Source: Rhizophagus prolifer
Lineage: Eukaryota; Glomeromycota; Glomeromycetes; Glomerales; Glomeraceae
NCBI GenBank assembly: GCA_019425655.1
Contig: NQWY01024725.1
Span: forward strand, 1 to 25,164
DNA: 25,164 nucleotides
Direction: 5' to 3'
Position 1 is the first letter of the stretch, and each line of letters begins with the position of its first letter. The position numbers were made by a program, and so were the translations under genes. Of this stretch, positions 1-11,783 are shown in pieces. The notes below the pieces were generated by a model. It made no database searches. It was given only the letters and a program-made list of their open reading frames with translations, and had not been told where the DNA came from.

Positions 1-3000
1 CTGTTGCACAAATGGCTCAAGACGTATTAAATATGAACAGACAATCATTGCAGACGAATAATGTGTTCCGTAATGAAACGCTGGTGTTGTTGCATTTGCA
101 GTGGGATCAAAAGAACGATATCTAAGTTGAAATTCCCCTAAAAATTATGTGAAAGTTTAATATTGATCACATGTTCATATATTTTTAGTCTATTATGTTA
201 ATACTTACTTTTTCGTTCTTCCGTTTGAGGTCCCATAGGTTTCGATAAATCACGAAAGGTAGCAGGATTCGTTAAATCTAACTAAAAAAAAAAATACGAT
301 ATAAAACACTCACCTCCTCACTAGTATAATCGGCTAAAATCCATGGGAAAACAGGATATTGCGTAAGATCTAATAAATTATTATATGTAATGAGAGCAAC
401 GTCGAAAAATATTTTCTACATATTATTAAAATCTTACCATTATAAGACCGTCCAGCCAAAGTGTTTAAATGCATCAAGTATTGAAAGTTTGATATTTCTC
501 TCTTTTCCCATCGTGAAGTTAACTCTGTTAACGAAGAATTTGCAAAGAAATTTGTCAATTTGAATGACAAACCACTTGAAGAACTAATGGATATTGGAGT
601 CACAGGCGACATCACATCTAAAGTCGCGGAAGTTCCGATAACTGATTCAGAACCACTAATTGAAAATGTAGCTCTATCAACGAGTTTGTTATATGCTATG
701 TCTCTTTCTTTCAAAAAGAATGTTATTAGATAATTTCGACCATCAGCGAAAAATATTTCAAGTGCAACGTCCCTTTATAAAAGAGACCTAAACAGAAATT
801 TTCGTTTATGAACTTCTTTAATTTCTTCATAAGCCCTATTATTATATTTCAATCTTGGGATAAATACCATTGTCGACTCTTATGTTTTTTCTCTTTCACG
901 CTAGTATTGCTATCATAGCCTGCGTGTGCCGCTAACATTTGTAAATATTGGTCTCGTTCCTTTTTCAAGTTGAATTATGATAATAAATAAAAATATTTAA
1001 GGTAAGGATAATCTATTTAAAAGTATAATAAAAACCTCTATTGGTGCATCCCAAATGTCAACGATTTCTTCATCTGAACGTTGAAAATAATTATCTATTA
1101 AATACAGATTATGCTTACAAAAGAGTAAAAGACCCTCTAAAGTATCAACAAATAAAATGTTAGAAAGGGCTCGTAGTGTTCATAATTTATCTGCTTCGAT
1201 AATTACCGCATGCATCCAATCCGGTAATACGGCTTATATTGTAAATATCTAAGACAGAATCTTTATGCTCTAATGATCTTAATACTTTGCTATAATTGTC
1301 CTCTTCATATGTAGTTTCCTCATCAACTTCTTGTGACTCTGTATATTGACCTAATTTGATAGGAAAGGTTATAAAAACAGAATGAACAAAATGATATATT
1401 ACCGACGAAGAATTCTTACTATTTCCAATGGAATCCACATCATCAGCTGGGAATGTCTCCAAATCACTAGTACTTGGTGTAAGGGTCATTTGACGATCCA
1501 GCGTTTTTCCTATAATAAATTACAGGTCGAATTTTTTTTAAAAAAAAGGATAAAAAAAAATTCAAAAATATAAATTTGGAAAATACCTCTTTTATTATGA
1601 AAGTCAGGTATTTCTAATGCTTTATTGGTTAAAAGAAAAAAATTCAATACGTATAAAATTTATTAAAGTATATATAAATTATCACAAACTTAAATGCAAA
1701 TACTTACATGCTGGTGAATTACTTGCTATTGAAGATGGTGGTGTATTCTCATTTAAGTTCTAAGAAAATAAGCGAAGTCACTAAAAGATTCTATTTTTAT
1801 TGATGATTAATTGAATAATTAAGTATACCTCTTTCGCTGCTTTCTCATTTTTACTGCTTTTTGGCTTGTACGTGTGTAACCGCAAGTTTTCATTTCTTTC
1901 TAGTTTTTTACGCATACGGCATCGACCTTAAAATTGATACAAGATTAAAAAAAAGATATAAAGATTAAAAAAGACATATTCTCGTATATTTTGTTCATAG
2001 ATTGTACCTTCTGTGAAATCCAATCTCCATTTTGCCTCAGTGTTAACGGCTTTTGAACCCCAGAGAGCACGCTCACGGAATAAATCTGCTGATGTTTTTG
2101 TCCATTCATCTCTAAAATAATTGCAACCACTTGTTAGTCCTGGCTCGATAACGATCGAAGAGATCTTGCTCTGATATAACCTTTTTATGTAATCGCTTGA
2201 GTTTATTATTCATTCGCTTTGAATGAATGCTTTTGATTAATTCTTTACTATTTTTCATTTCATTTGCGATTATAAATTCCCATATCTTTGAGATATGTTC
2301 AAGAAATAAAGCATCCAATTGAATTCTACGAGAGTCAATCCACTGCAAAAATGAACTGACGTCCTAATCAAGGAAAATAGTAAATACCGAATGATATGAA
2401 ATATTTTAAAATAATTCGGATAGTATGAATATTACCATCTCGAGAGGTTTTGAAAATCCTTCTATTAGTTCTTTGTGTTCTAAAACGTAAGGACGTTAAA
2501 TCATAATTTATTAGAAAGACATAATTGTGTGTATCTAGTAATAATAATGTATACCTATTCCTTTGATACGTGTTTTCAAAATTCCAGACATTTCAACTTG
2601 TTTTTGAAGCATTAGCAATTTCCAAATCTATAAAATACTCTGATTAAGAATAAAAGTTTTGTTTATTTATTTTTTTTCAAACACAACTATTTAAGGTAAA
2701 GGATACGTTTGTTGATATAGTCTTAATTTCTAGGTTATCATAAAGTAAACATTTATAAAGATGATAACACAAACATTTTAAAAATTCAATATCAGTATTA
2801 TATTGACTAAATATGACTTTTTGATGGTAGATCATTTTGTCAAGGATTTCATCAGCGTCAATTGGCATTTTATCCATTTCAGATAACCCAAACAGAATAG
2901 TTCTATTCAAAGAGCGGTACAGTGAAATGATCCATTGGTCACTAGCTCGTTTCCCATTGACATTGTTAGAATTATCAATTCGTTGAATTCCTTCAAGAAC

Positions 3001-6000
3001 AACGGTAAGAAAGTCGAATATTTGTTTTCTTCCATCCGAAAACCACCCTAATGTAAATTACTTATTAATTTTTCTACAAACACAAAAATGATGATTAGTT
3101 TATAAATAATAACCTTGGTATAGTGCGTCCACTGTAAGCTGGGAAAATTTAGCAATGTTTGATATGATACGTTGATCCATTAATAAATTCATATCAAGTT
3201 GTAAAGTACTTTTGAGACTTCCCAAGATATGAGTTAAAACATAACTTTCGAATTGTATCTAGAGAAATTATTTTGTTAGCATTGATATGCAAATTTGTGT
3301 ACAATACTAAACCACGCTATATACCTGATGCTCTAATAAAGATGGAGGGAATGACTAAAAATACAATTTACATTAGTAACATTACAAAGAATGATCAAAT
3401 CGTTATAATGTGTAAATAGATATATACTCTAAGCACAACTTCTAGACCTGACAGAGGTTTGGTCTTGAGGTCAACAATAGAATTTACACAGATCGAAACT
3501 ATAAACTCGAGAAGACTTTCTACTGTCGCATTCTTATGTTCAGCATAATCTGTTTTTTTTGCTTTTCGATTTACGGTGGTCTTTGGTACATTAAAAATAG
3601 AATCTTCCTCTGTATCACTTTGTAATGGACTTGATCGTAGTGGCGACGATGATAAAGAACCTAGTCCCAGGTTATCTGTTATTATTCTCAAGCGACTACT
3701 TCCACTTGAAAAAGAAGTCATTTCTTCTGCAGGTTCATCATCAATATATTGAGTTGGCTGCTTTGATATACTTGTAAGAATCGGAACTAAAGAAGTCCCG
3801 CTACTCATGTGAGTTTCAAAAGCCGCATTAATATCACATTCAACTCCGAAATTTTTTGAGTGTAGTTCCGTTTCTATAGGGACTTCATCACAAGCACAAA
3901 CAATTGGGAATAAAATTTCAATAAAGCTATCCATTGTTTCACTTTTACAACAAAGTTCACTGAATTCAGCGTAATTATTATACATGTCAGAGAGAAAATG
4001 TATGAGAGTCTGTTCAACATGAGAAAGTTTAAACAAAGTTTCTTTGATTTCTTCTCCATTTTTTTCTATCATCATCAAAAACATAATTATTTAATACATA
4101 AAATGAGAATCTCATAATCTTTGTTAATAATATAAACTTTACCTTCAAGAGTTTCTAAAAGAGCTTCATTATCTCTTGAAAGTCGTTTCCGTTCAGCTTC
4201 TGTTTTATTCTGATTAATTAAGTCGTCTTGAGTTCTAACTCTCGATTTTGCATTTTTTTCTACATCGTAGCTCAATTTTACTATTGTATTGATACCTTCC
4301 TTCATCATAGATAAAATAATTGGCATAACATCCGGACATACAATATGAATCTCGTTGTTTTTGTCTCTAAACAAAGTCAAAAGAGAAAAGAGATCAAACG
4401 GCGCATCGAAAGGAACGTCACAAATATCTGTACCAAAAAGCATAGCAAATAACGCTTGCTGTAATTGCGTGAGATACCACCATTGCGGAAGCAATTTTTG
4501 CATTACTATAAAACCTTCCGATGATGAGCGAAATTTATGAACATAAGTGGGGCCTTGAGAATGAAATAATCTGGCTAAAATTCTAGCCGCACAAACGACC
4601 CAGAATGGGTTAGAGTCTTCGTTAAAAAAAAGTAATGGCCATCTGTTTGTAATTGTTGTAGAAAACTTATTAACGTAAAAAGGGTTCATTTTATCGCAAA
4701 GTATTTCAGTAAGCATTTCCATTACTAAAACACCTATATGCTTCGCTGTAGTTTCTGCTGACAAGCTTTTCACGTCTGTTATTATATTTTTCACAGATGA
4801 CTTTCCTATCACATTCTCATGAGCAAAAGATCCAATTCCAGTTTTAAGGGGAGATTCTCGACGAGGAGCAGCAACAAATCGTGGCTTGTTCGCTGCATAT
4901 GAAGTTAGTAATAATAATCAAACCTGTAAAAATTTAATGAAATCGAAAAACTTACGTTTATTAAGAGAAGATACTAGAAACGTTGCTATAGATCTTATGA
5001 CTTCATTTGTAAAATTGTATTTGACTACAATATTAAGCGTTGCAATAAAGTCTGTCAGTAAATCCTTCGGATAAACGTTTAATTTTAAGGCAACTAGCAT
5101 TTTCTTTACAACGCCTTTAGTATTATTTCGATGGTTATGGATATCAAAAGTGGTAAAATTACTTTCATTATAAATAAATCAGAATAAAGGATACTCATTT
5201 TACTCAAACGCTTAGCATTAAAATGATGATGTTGACTTAATTGGATAAATGTTGCAAATTGCATAAGATGAGCACGTTGGACAGTCTCGTCAGCATGTCT
5301 CCATAAATCGAAATCAAGTATAAGAAACCGATAAGCAAGTGGATTGATGATTACTGAGTCCCTTAGTAATGGAAAAAACTAAAGTTGATTATCTTTGACA
5401 TGGACAAAAAGTTTAAAAATGTATTTTGTAAAACAATACTAAGCTATAAACTTACATTGGGTTTATTGGGTTATACCCAACAAAAACAAGTAATAAATTC
5501 AGGAGTTCATATGTCAAAAGACCGTGTTTTTGTTTTAATAAATAAGCCAAAATTTCATAACCGTGAATTCTTTCCATATCTTCAGAATTTCTCCAACTGA
5601 ACCGAATAAGTTCAATTAGTGTACAAACTGTCTTGTATAGATCTTTTGCTGTCTTTATAATAAATTAAAGCTGTTCTTACATCCGCTCTTTCTATTAATC
5701 TCAAAACTACAGCAGCGCCACCTATTTTCCAAATTGAATCGTCCATCCCATAAGGGACTGCAGTAACAGGATTACCATGTAAATAAGCTAATCCATGTGA
5801 AACTCGCAATGCTCGTTCTACTTTTGGAACAGCAGCATTTAAAATTACAGTGCTAAGTGCTAACGCTTGTGATGTGCCTTCAGATAGCCCTGACCCTAAA
5901 ATATTAGCATTTTGACCACATACAAGCACATTACTTGCGTTAAAAGCAAAAATAATTTTGTCTTCAGGCAAAGTTTGACTATTATTTCCACGAATTGCAA

Positions 6001-9000
6001 TTAACATAGCAGAATGATCTAATTCGACGTTTGCATCCTTTCGCTGACGATTTAACGCTTGAAGTCTCATAGTAAGAAGCGTTGATGTTTGATAGGTTTG
6101 AAATTGTCCAAGAGAATCTTGGAAATTAGAAGAATAGCGAGGACCAAGATGATAAAATACACTAATAATATCACCATCTAAATCATCTTCAAAAAAATAA
6201 CATGGCCCAAGATCCCACGCGAGTCTTGTTTCACCTTTACCTGAAGTGCGAGCGATATCTTTAGGTGTACCAATAAATGTTCTTATCGGTCTATTAGATG
6301 CAGGCTGGCCTAAATATGGACACTTTAAATTTTCTACAAATCGGCCGTCAACGAATAGAGACATTGTAGATGACCCTAGACGTGGTCGATTATGTACAAT
6401 AGCAATATGATACCAACAACCTGTTTTAAATTCATATTTTTCAAATATAGTTGACTGTTTTGGTGAAGTCTGAACAACAAGTTTATGAGTTTTAGCTTCA
6501 AAATATATGTGCAAATAACAACGTTTTTCATCATCACTCAAACCTAAGAGTGACAAATTAATATTTGAATCAAAATTTTCAATATCAAGCCAAGTCATAA
6601 ATGTATATCCTCCATTTGCTGGCGGAAATTGACGATCACTTAAGTTATTCATTTCCATGCAAGAATATCCGAATTGGCTCATATCAAACTGAACAAATCT
6701 AGGCCAACGACTTCTTTGAACACCAAATAAAACCATATCCATCGCGTTCATGAAGTTTCCTTCATTGTCCGTAAATATTTCCTCAGATTGTTGATTACCA
6801 TTTTCAAACTGCTCGAATAAAAACCGAATTTCCTGAGTAGAAACACCCATTTCGATCAGACGTAAAGCTAATCTATTCAAAAATCGTCTCTCTTTTGTAG
6901 GAACCTCTTTGGACGTTGGAAAAAGGCGCCTTAAAACAATTTCTAGTACACCATTTTTATTTAACATCACCTGATTTCGTCGATTAGCAAAAGCAAGAGC
7001 AAGTAATGCTTCATAAATATGTGTGAACAATTTTTCATTATATTGCACATGTAATTGCAAATTTAATATCGTTGGAACAACATTAGGATTTCTAATTTCA
7101 TCAGTCATATTGCCAAATGTCCTAGTGATCCTGCTTGAAGAATTTTCTCCAGATTGTTCGATTCCATCAGACGCCGATTCGACGAATACGTCAACGACGG
7201 TTTCGTTTTCAATGACAAACCCGAAGAAGATTCCAAAAAAATGTTCAGCAGAACCATCAGGTTCGAGTATACGAGTAAGAATAATTGCATCTTCCATAGA
7301 TTTGAAACCAATTGTAGTGCTGAAAAATCGTCGATTTATATCGTGATCTGAAAGCGCTTCAGCAAAAAGCGAAAAAATGGCTTTCAGCGTTTCAACTGCT
7401 TGATCTTTTGTTGGATGTTCATCGATTTCAAAAGACTTTCTACTCTTTTTTTTAATCTCGCCAATACTCTGAGAATTGTCCTTAATCTCATTATTTTTAA
7501 TCCATAATTTGTACACATCCTCTAACCCTACCAATAAACTGATGAGACATACAAAACCCCCTGTATCCCGGAAAACATCCTTCATTTCAGGGCATGCTAC
7601 CAAAATGCGCCTCATAGACCAAAGAATGTGTTTCTTCATTTTGAGATCAAACCGAGATAGTGATTGTACAATCTCGACTAATCTTCCAAATTGAAATGAA
7701 TGTTCTACAGTCGAAGATAAAGAAGTTCTGGTTGATTTGGGGGTTTGTGGCTCATAATTATATAAAACATAACTTTCCACAACTAAAGTTTCAAAGATAG
7801 CTAACGCGCCATCACGAGTCTCATCATAATGTAATAAATCAAATAAATTCCCTTTTTTTTTTCATAGAAAAGCTTAATCGCAAATAAAATTCCTTACGTG
7901 ACTCCAAATAAATTAAGGTTTGCTTTGTTGCCTTTTAATAATTCGATCAGGCATTCTGCTATTAATTGAAAATTTTCAATCACTTCAGTACCGAACCGAT
8001 TTTTTGTTTGATTGTTTTGTTGTTCTAATACGTCTGACAATTGCGAAATTGATATTCTTTTAACAAAATGCGTGTTGCCAAACTTATCCTGTAGTGTAGT
8101 TGCCAATTCCTGAAGAAGGCTGCATAACATGTTTAATAGTCCGATTTCACGAAAAACTTCCTTAAATCTCGAAGAAGTTTGTAAAAGTGAAATAACAGTT
8201 TCGCATGCAACAGCTGACGTATGTTTCAATGACTGGCCTTTATAAAGATATATATTTAACAATTAGAATTAAATATTATTTTAACGATTTTGTATAACAT
8301 TTGATAAATTATATATATATCTACCTTGAAAATGTAAGGACAATACAACCAATTCTCTAAATGGAACATAATTCAAATCAACCATAACAAACACCAACAA
8401 ATCCAAAATTGATCTCTAAAATATACACAATATGTTAATCATACATGTATGAAGTCAATTATTATACTTTTAATAACATGTACTACTCCAACCTGAACTT
8501 TCGAACTAAATTTATCTAAGTGTTCAATCAAAATCGGTAATATGTTCAAGGACTCTGTCAAAAAATAATTTAAATAGTTTGATTTGAAAACCTCAGCGAT
8601 GGCCGCAACTATTTTTTGACGGAAAATATCAGGAATTATATCACTTTTGATATTTAGTGAATCAAAATGAAAATTTGATTTTGATTCTGGATACAGAAGA
8701 GCGGATACAAGAACTTGAAACGCTCTCTCGTTACGAAAAAGAGATTCTAAAAATTTTTTTTGGTTGATAAGCCCATCGTCCTTTGATTCCGGAGGTAATT
8801 TAAAGTCTTAAAAAAAAAATTTTTTTTTGAAAAAGTTAAACTCAAGATAAAATTAATGCACCCCCCTCCCCTCTCGCTGAGTTAAATTACCGCTATGTTG
8901 ATATGGTGTCGCATTTGAAGTAGGTTTTAAAACATCCGTTCCGAAAAATACAAGATCTTCGGCAAGTGTTATTAACGTATCCTAATTTAATGGATATGTT

Positions 9001-11090
9001 ATCGGCAATTTCAAAATGATTCATTATAAAAAATTGAACTGAAAAATTACCTTAGTAGTCGATGATTGACCATCAAATGGAGGTAATACGAGTAAGTTGA
9101 AAAATGCATCATAACCCTTACAATTACAAAATTCTTCTAAAAATATTGGCGTAATTTTATATGTACCCTAATTAAGTCACGAGTTAATGAATGGTTTATT
9201 AAGTTTATTTCATATATTATATTAATTAGCAAGAATAACTAACCTGTATTAAGTCGACAAGCATAGAACCAGCATATATTAATTGTGGATTATCAATGAA
9301 TTTATTTTTTTCGAAATCAATATTATCTGTCAATACTTTCATGAGCGCACCTAAAATATTTTTACTCTGAAAGTAATTTAAACATTCTTCATTTATAATA
9401 TTTGAATCAAATAAACTAGCAAGAATATCAAGTGCTCTAAAATAGATTTGTAAACATTAGTAAAAAATTGATTTGACTTGAAATCACAAAAATAACACCT
9501 AATTATACCTATCCTCCCAAGCGAAAGATTGATTATCAACATTATATACAGCTTTTCCTTTATTTATTGTCATTGTAACAAGTAAGAACAACAAATCTTG
9601 TTTAATCAGCTGACTCAAAATTATTGGCTTCGTTACGAAATAAACAAGAATATCCGTCATTATATCAGATATCACACTAAAAGAAGCTGATGTATCTGAT
9701 GATAGCGATTCACTTTTCTCTTTGGATTTAAGCAATTCATCTTGTGGATTATTTTCTATGAAACATTGTAACGTATATATCAGGACTGAAGGAAGTTCGT
9801 TTGAGGACATGATCTCATATACAAATTCCTATATTAAATAACGAAAAAATTGAGTTCTCGTTATTTCCAAACTATCGAGTAAATAATATATATAGTGTAA
9901 TATGATTTTTATTATCCACGAATCTAAAAAATGTATAAAGATCAATAATAATACATACGGGTCCAAAGCATAATATGTCAATTGCTTTTAATATTATTAA
10001 TAATCGATTTTCATCAGATAAAATTTTTAAAAGCTCTATTTTAAACAAAAGAAACGATATTAGCATCGTTGTAAATTTATAACACGACTTAACAAATGTT
10101 CACATTACCCTGACTGGCCTTAAAATCTTTTTCCGTCGGGAGAATATCACGAATACAAGTAACTAAGTGTTTTGATATAGCTTTGGTAAAAGATTCAAGG
10201 TCTTCGAAACTAATTTAAATACTAAGTACGTTATTAAACTTGTCGTATTATATAATCAGTCATTTCATAATCACCTCTCTCGAAGCAACTCGGGAGCTTC
10301 AACATATATATCGCAAAATTTACGTGAGGTTGCAATTAATAATACGTCTCGTTCCTAAAAATTCCAATATAGTTAACAGTTAGAACATTTAGAGATATTC
10401 ACTATTTATACTATTTTTTTTTTCATCGCATAAACAAATTTAACTTCTTTGAAAAAAGCAAGCAAATATAACATTACCTTTTCGTCAAAAGAGTTTTTCC
10501 ATTGTCGAAAGAGTGAACACAGATCATTTTGTTGCTCAACAGGAATTCTAACGCACCATCAAACCGAATTACCACTGAAGTTAAGAAAGCTTACGCGTTT
10601 TGAAAAGGCTAACAAAATACAAAATCAAGATCACAGGTCGAATAATAAAATGGCGGCAATAATTGTATAACACATAATATAAAATAAATATCACGTCTAC
10701 TCATCCATAAACAGTTTTTCACAAAAATCAACCGCGTTAATAATAAATAATAAATATTTTTTAAAAACATTGATAAACATACATGCGCCGTTTACTTTTA
10801 CTATTCGACCTGTGCTACTATCACGAGATCTAACTTTTAAAATCTCTCAGAACTCACGTTTTTCGTGTATTTAGTTTTGATCTTTCTAAAGCCTCGTTCT
10901 CTAAGTTATATCCAAAAATTATACTCTGGCGCTGTTTAGCCGAGCTTACGCTAGAAGCCCTTCTTCTTGCAAATGGTTTTTCAGGTGGTTTAAATGCTGA
11001 TGGTGTAGGTTGTGTTGGTGGTGCACTAAATAATGAGGAAAGATGTTGTTGATTGGCATTCTTTAATTGGCCAACAATTTTAGACCACAT
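1..11090 (-). CDS. WDFY3/ALFY-type BEACH-domain protein, 5' part of gene (37 exons, C-terminus off the left edge)
   Basis: Giant scaffold of the ALFY/Blue cheese/SPIRRIG class, known for selective autophagy and membrane traffic. Exons 5'->3': 11090-10858, 10547-10478, 10354-10275, 10209-10109, 10035-9959, 9828-9509, 9436-9244, 9167-9051, 8981-8891, 8806-8493, 8415-8325, 8237-7898, about 7851-5681, 5652-5456, 5361-5195, 5114-4956, 4892-4143, 4065-3428, 3354-3325, 3258-3114, 3047-2707, 2627-2555, 2479-2436, 2363-2131, 2111-2008, 1926-1829, 1759-1708, 1619-1587, 1509-1420, 1350-1207, 1136-1036, 959-868, 835-788, 772-438, 369-314, 281-209, 137-1. About 2,780 codons lie in the window. Order: disordered N-terminus (MWSKIVGQL); long helical armadillo-like region resembling WDFY3; LamG/concanavalin-like part near residues 1070-1250; PH-BEACH ([16 protein letters not shown], then [16 protein letters not shown]); BEACH ([55 protein letters not shown]). 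WD40 and possibly FYVE would lie to the left. The junction at 7898/7851 is one base out of phase. Some neurobeachin-like assignment is possible, but the N-terminus favours WDFY3. Confidence 0.9.
282..313 (-). other. 32-nt intron in the BEACH domain
   Basis: Donor GTGAGT, a T run, acceptor TTTAG. It joins ILADYTSEE to [17 protein letters not shown] in phase 0, exactly as in other BEACH domains. Its length is about half that of the usual introns in this gene. Confidence 0.75.
773..787 (-). other. Candidate 15-nt intron in the BEACH gene
   Basis: Reading the minus strand, codons for KFLF are followed by AG|GT...AAAG|GGAC. The 15 nt begin GTCTCT and end AAAG. Left in place they keep frame but put a TAA inside the most conserved part of PH-BEACH. 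Removing them gives [18 protein letters not shown], matching the family spacing (R-P-VALEIF in animal members). An AGG lies at both edges, so a small insertion is the alternative reading. Confidence 0.5.
836..867 (-). other. 32-nt intron in the BEACH gene
   Basis: Donor GTATTT and acceptor AATAG. Without splicing the frame reaches TGA within six codons and leaves the [13 protein letters not shown] frame. Splicing joins HKSRQW to [11 protein letters not shown], the expected PH-BEACH sequence (family: C-R-R-W-S/P-Y-E-D-I-R-E-V-H-K-R). Confidence 0.7.
2112..2130 (-). other. Frame change in the BEACH gene: candidate 19-nt intron (alternatives given)
   Basis: The frame ending in YRARTNK closes at a TAG, and the frame encoding [18 protein letters not shown] opens right there. 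GTGGTT...TTTTAG, 19 nt, would join the two in phase. Two other readings are possible. One is a 43-nt intron at 2110-2152 with donor GTTATC, which would use the CTAAC branch-like motif at about 2134-2138. The other is a one-base sequence error within a continuous coiled coil. I cannot decide between them from sequence. Confidence 0.35.
5653..5680 (-). other. 28-nt intron in the BEACH gene
   Basis: Donor GTAAGA, acceptor TAAAG, phase 0. It joins [14 protein letters not shown] to [20 protein letters not shown], followed by the conserved [19 protein letters not shown]. Without removal the frame stops about 20 codons later. Confidence 0.65.
7850..7898 (-). other. Exon junction one base out of phase in the BEACH gene
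   Basis: The exon ending LNLFGV leaves two bases before a good GTAAGG donor at 7897. The only nearby AG, after a ten-A run, opens an exon that needs one base to read [19 protein letters not shown]. Both flanks are clearly coding and family-like. A wrong length in the A10-G3 run is the simplest explanation; a non-AG acceptor would also work. Confidence 0.6.
8861..8880 (-). other. G-rich tract in BEACH intron 9
   Basis: The plus strand reads C6-T-C4-TCTC, so the pre-mRNA carries a purine run with G4 and G6 blocks inside an otherwise AT-rich 84-nt intron (8807-8890). It stands out by base composition. Possible roles are a splicing enhancer or simple-sequence drift; none can be shown here. Confidence 0.5.
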
Positions 11091-11783
11091 AGTGTTTTAC
11101 GTGGCTACTGGTCGTTCCACCGTTACTTTAAGTAATATCAAAGAACTATTAACTATCTATGTAATAGGCCAGGGCAATTCATAAAATATTTTACTACACT
11201 AATAGTGGCGTAGATAATTAAAGACAAAAGCTTATTTACGGAATCTAAATGTCACGTTAAAACAAATGTGATTTGTGATGAGCTCAAATTCGTTTTCTCG
11301 GAATTCTTTTAGGAAAATATTCACGTGATTCATGTCGTATTGTCAAATTGTTATATCAGATATACATAAATGATAAATTCGCCCGGGTAATTTGTAATAT
11401 GAGAACGGAACTGGCCAGTTTTAGATTTCAAACTCATGTAAATTATCAAAAAAAAAAATGAATTTTGATAAGATAAAAGTTTATTTGTCTTTAAACTTTT
11501 TACTTCAAAACTACCCTGGTAAGTATTTTGTCAAAAAGAATTTGATATTGTCATTCAATTGTTTATAACTTGGTCAAAGTCATTTGAAAATATAATGAGA
11601 ATCAACATTTACTTATCATCATGTGATATAATACTCATATCACCAAATTATATCTTTAAAAACGCGTAAAGCCTTATCGATAAATAATTAAGCTATTTTT
11701 TTAATTGATACATAATTTAAATGTAACTTGATTTATATTTTCGTATTTAAATAGTTACTTTATATATATTACGTGATATTAAT
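11091..11783. promoter_or_regulatory. 693-bp divergent intergenic region between the BEACH and MYSM1-like genes
   Basis: AT-rich, no open frame of note. It must hold both promoters. A CACGTG palindrome (E-box-like) lies near 11,323-11,328. TATA-like AT runs lie just before the MYSM1-like ATG, but AT content makes them uninformative. No repeat or RNA gene was seen. Confidence 0.4.
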
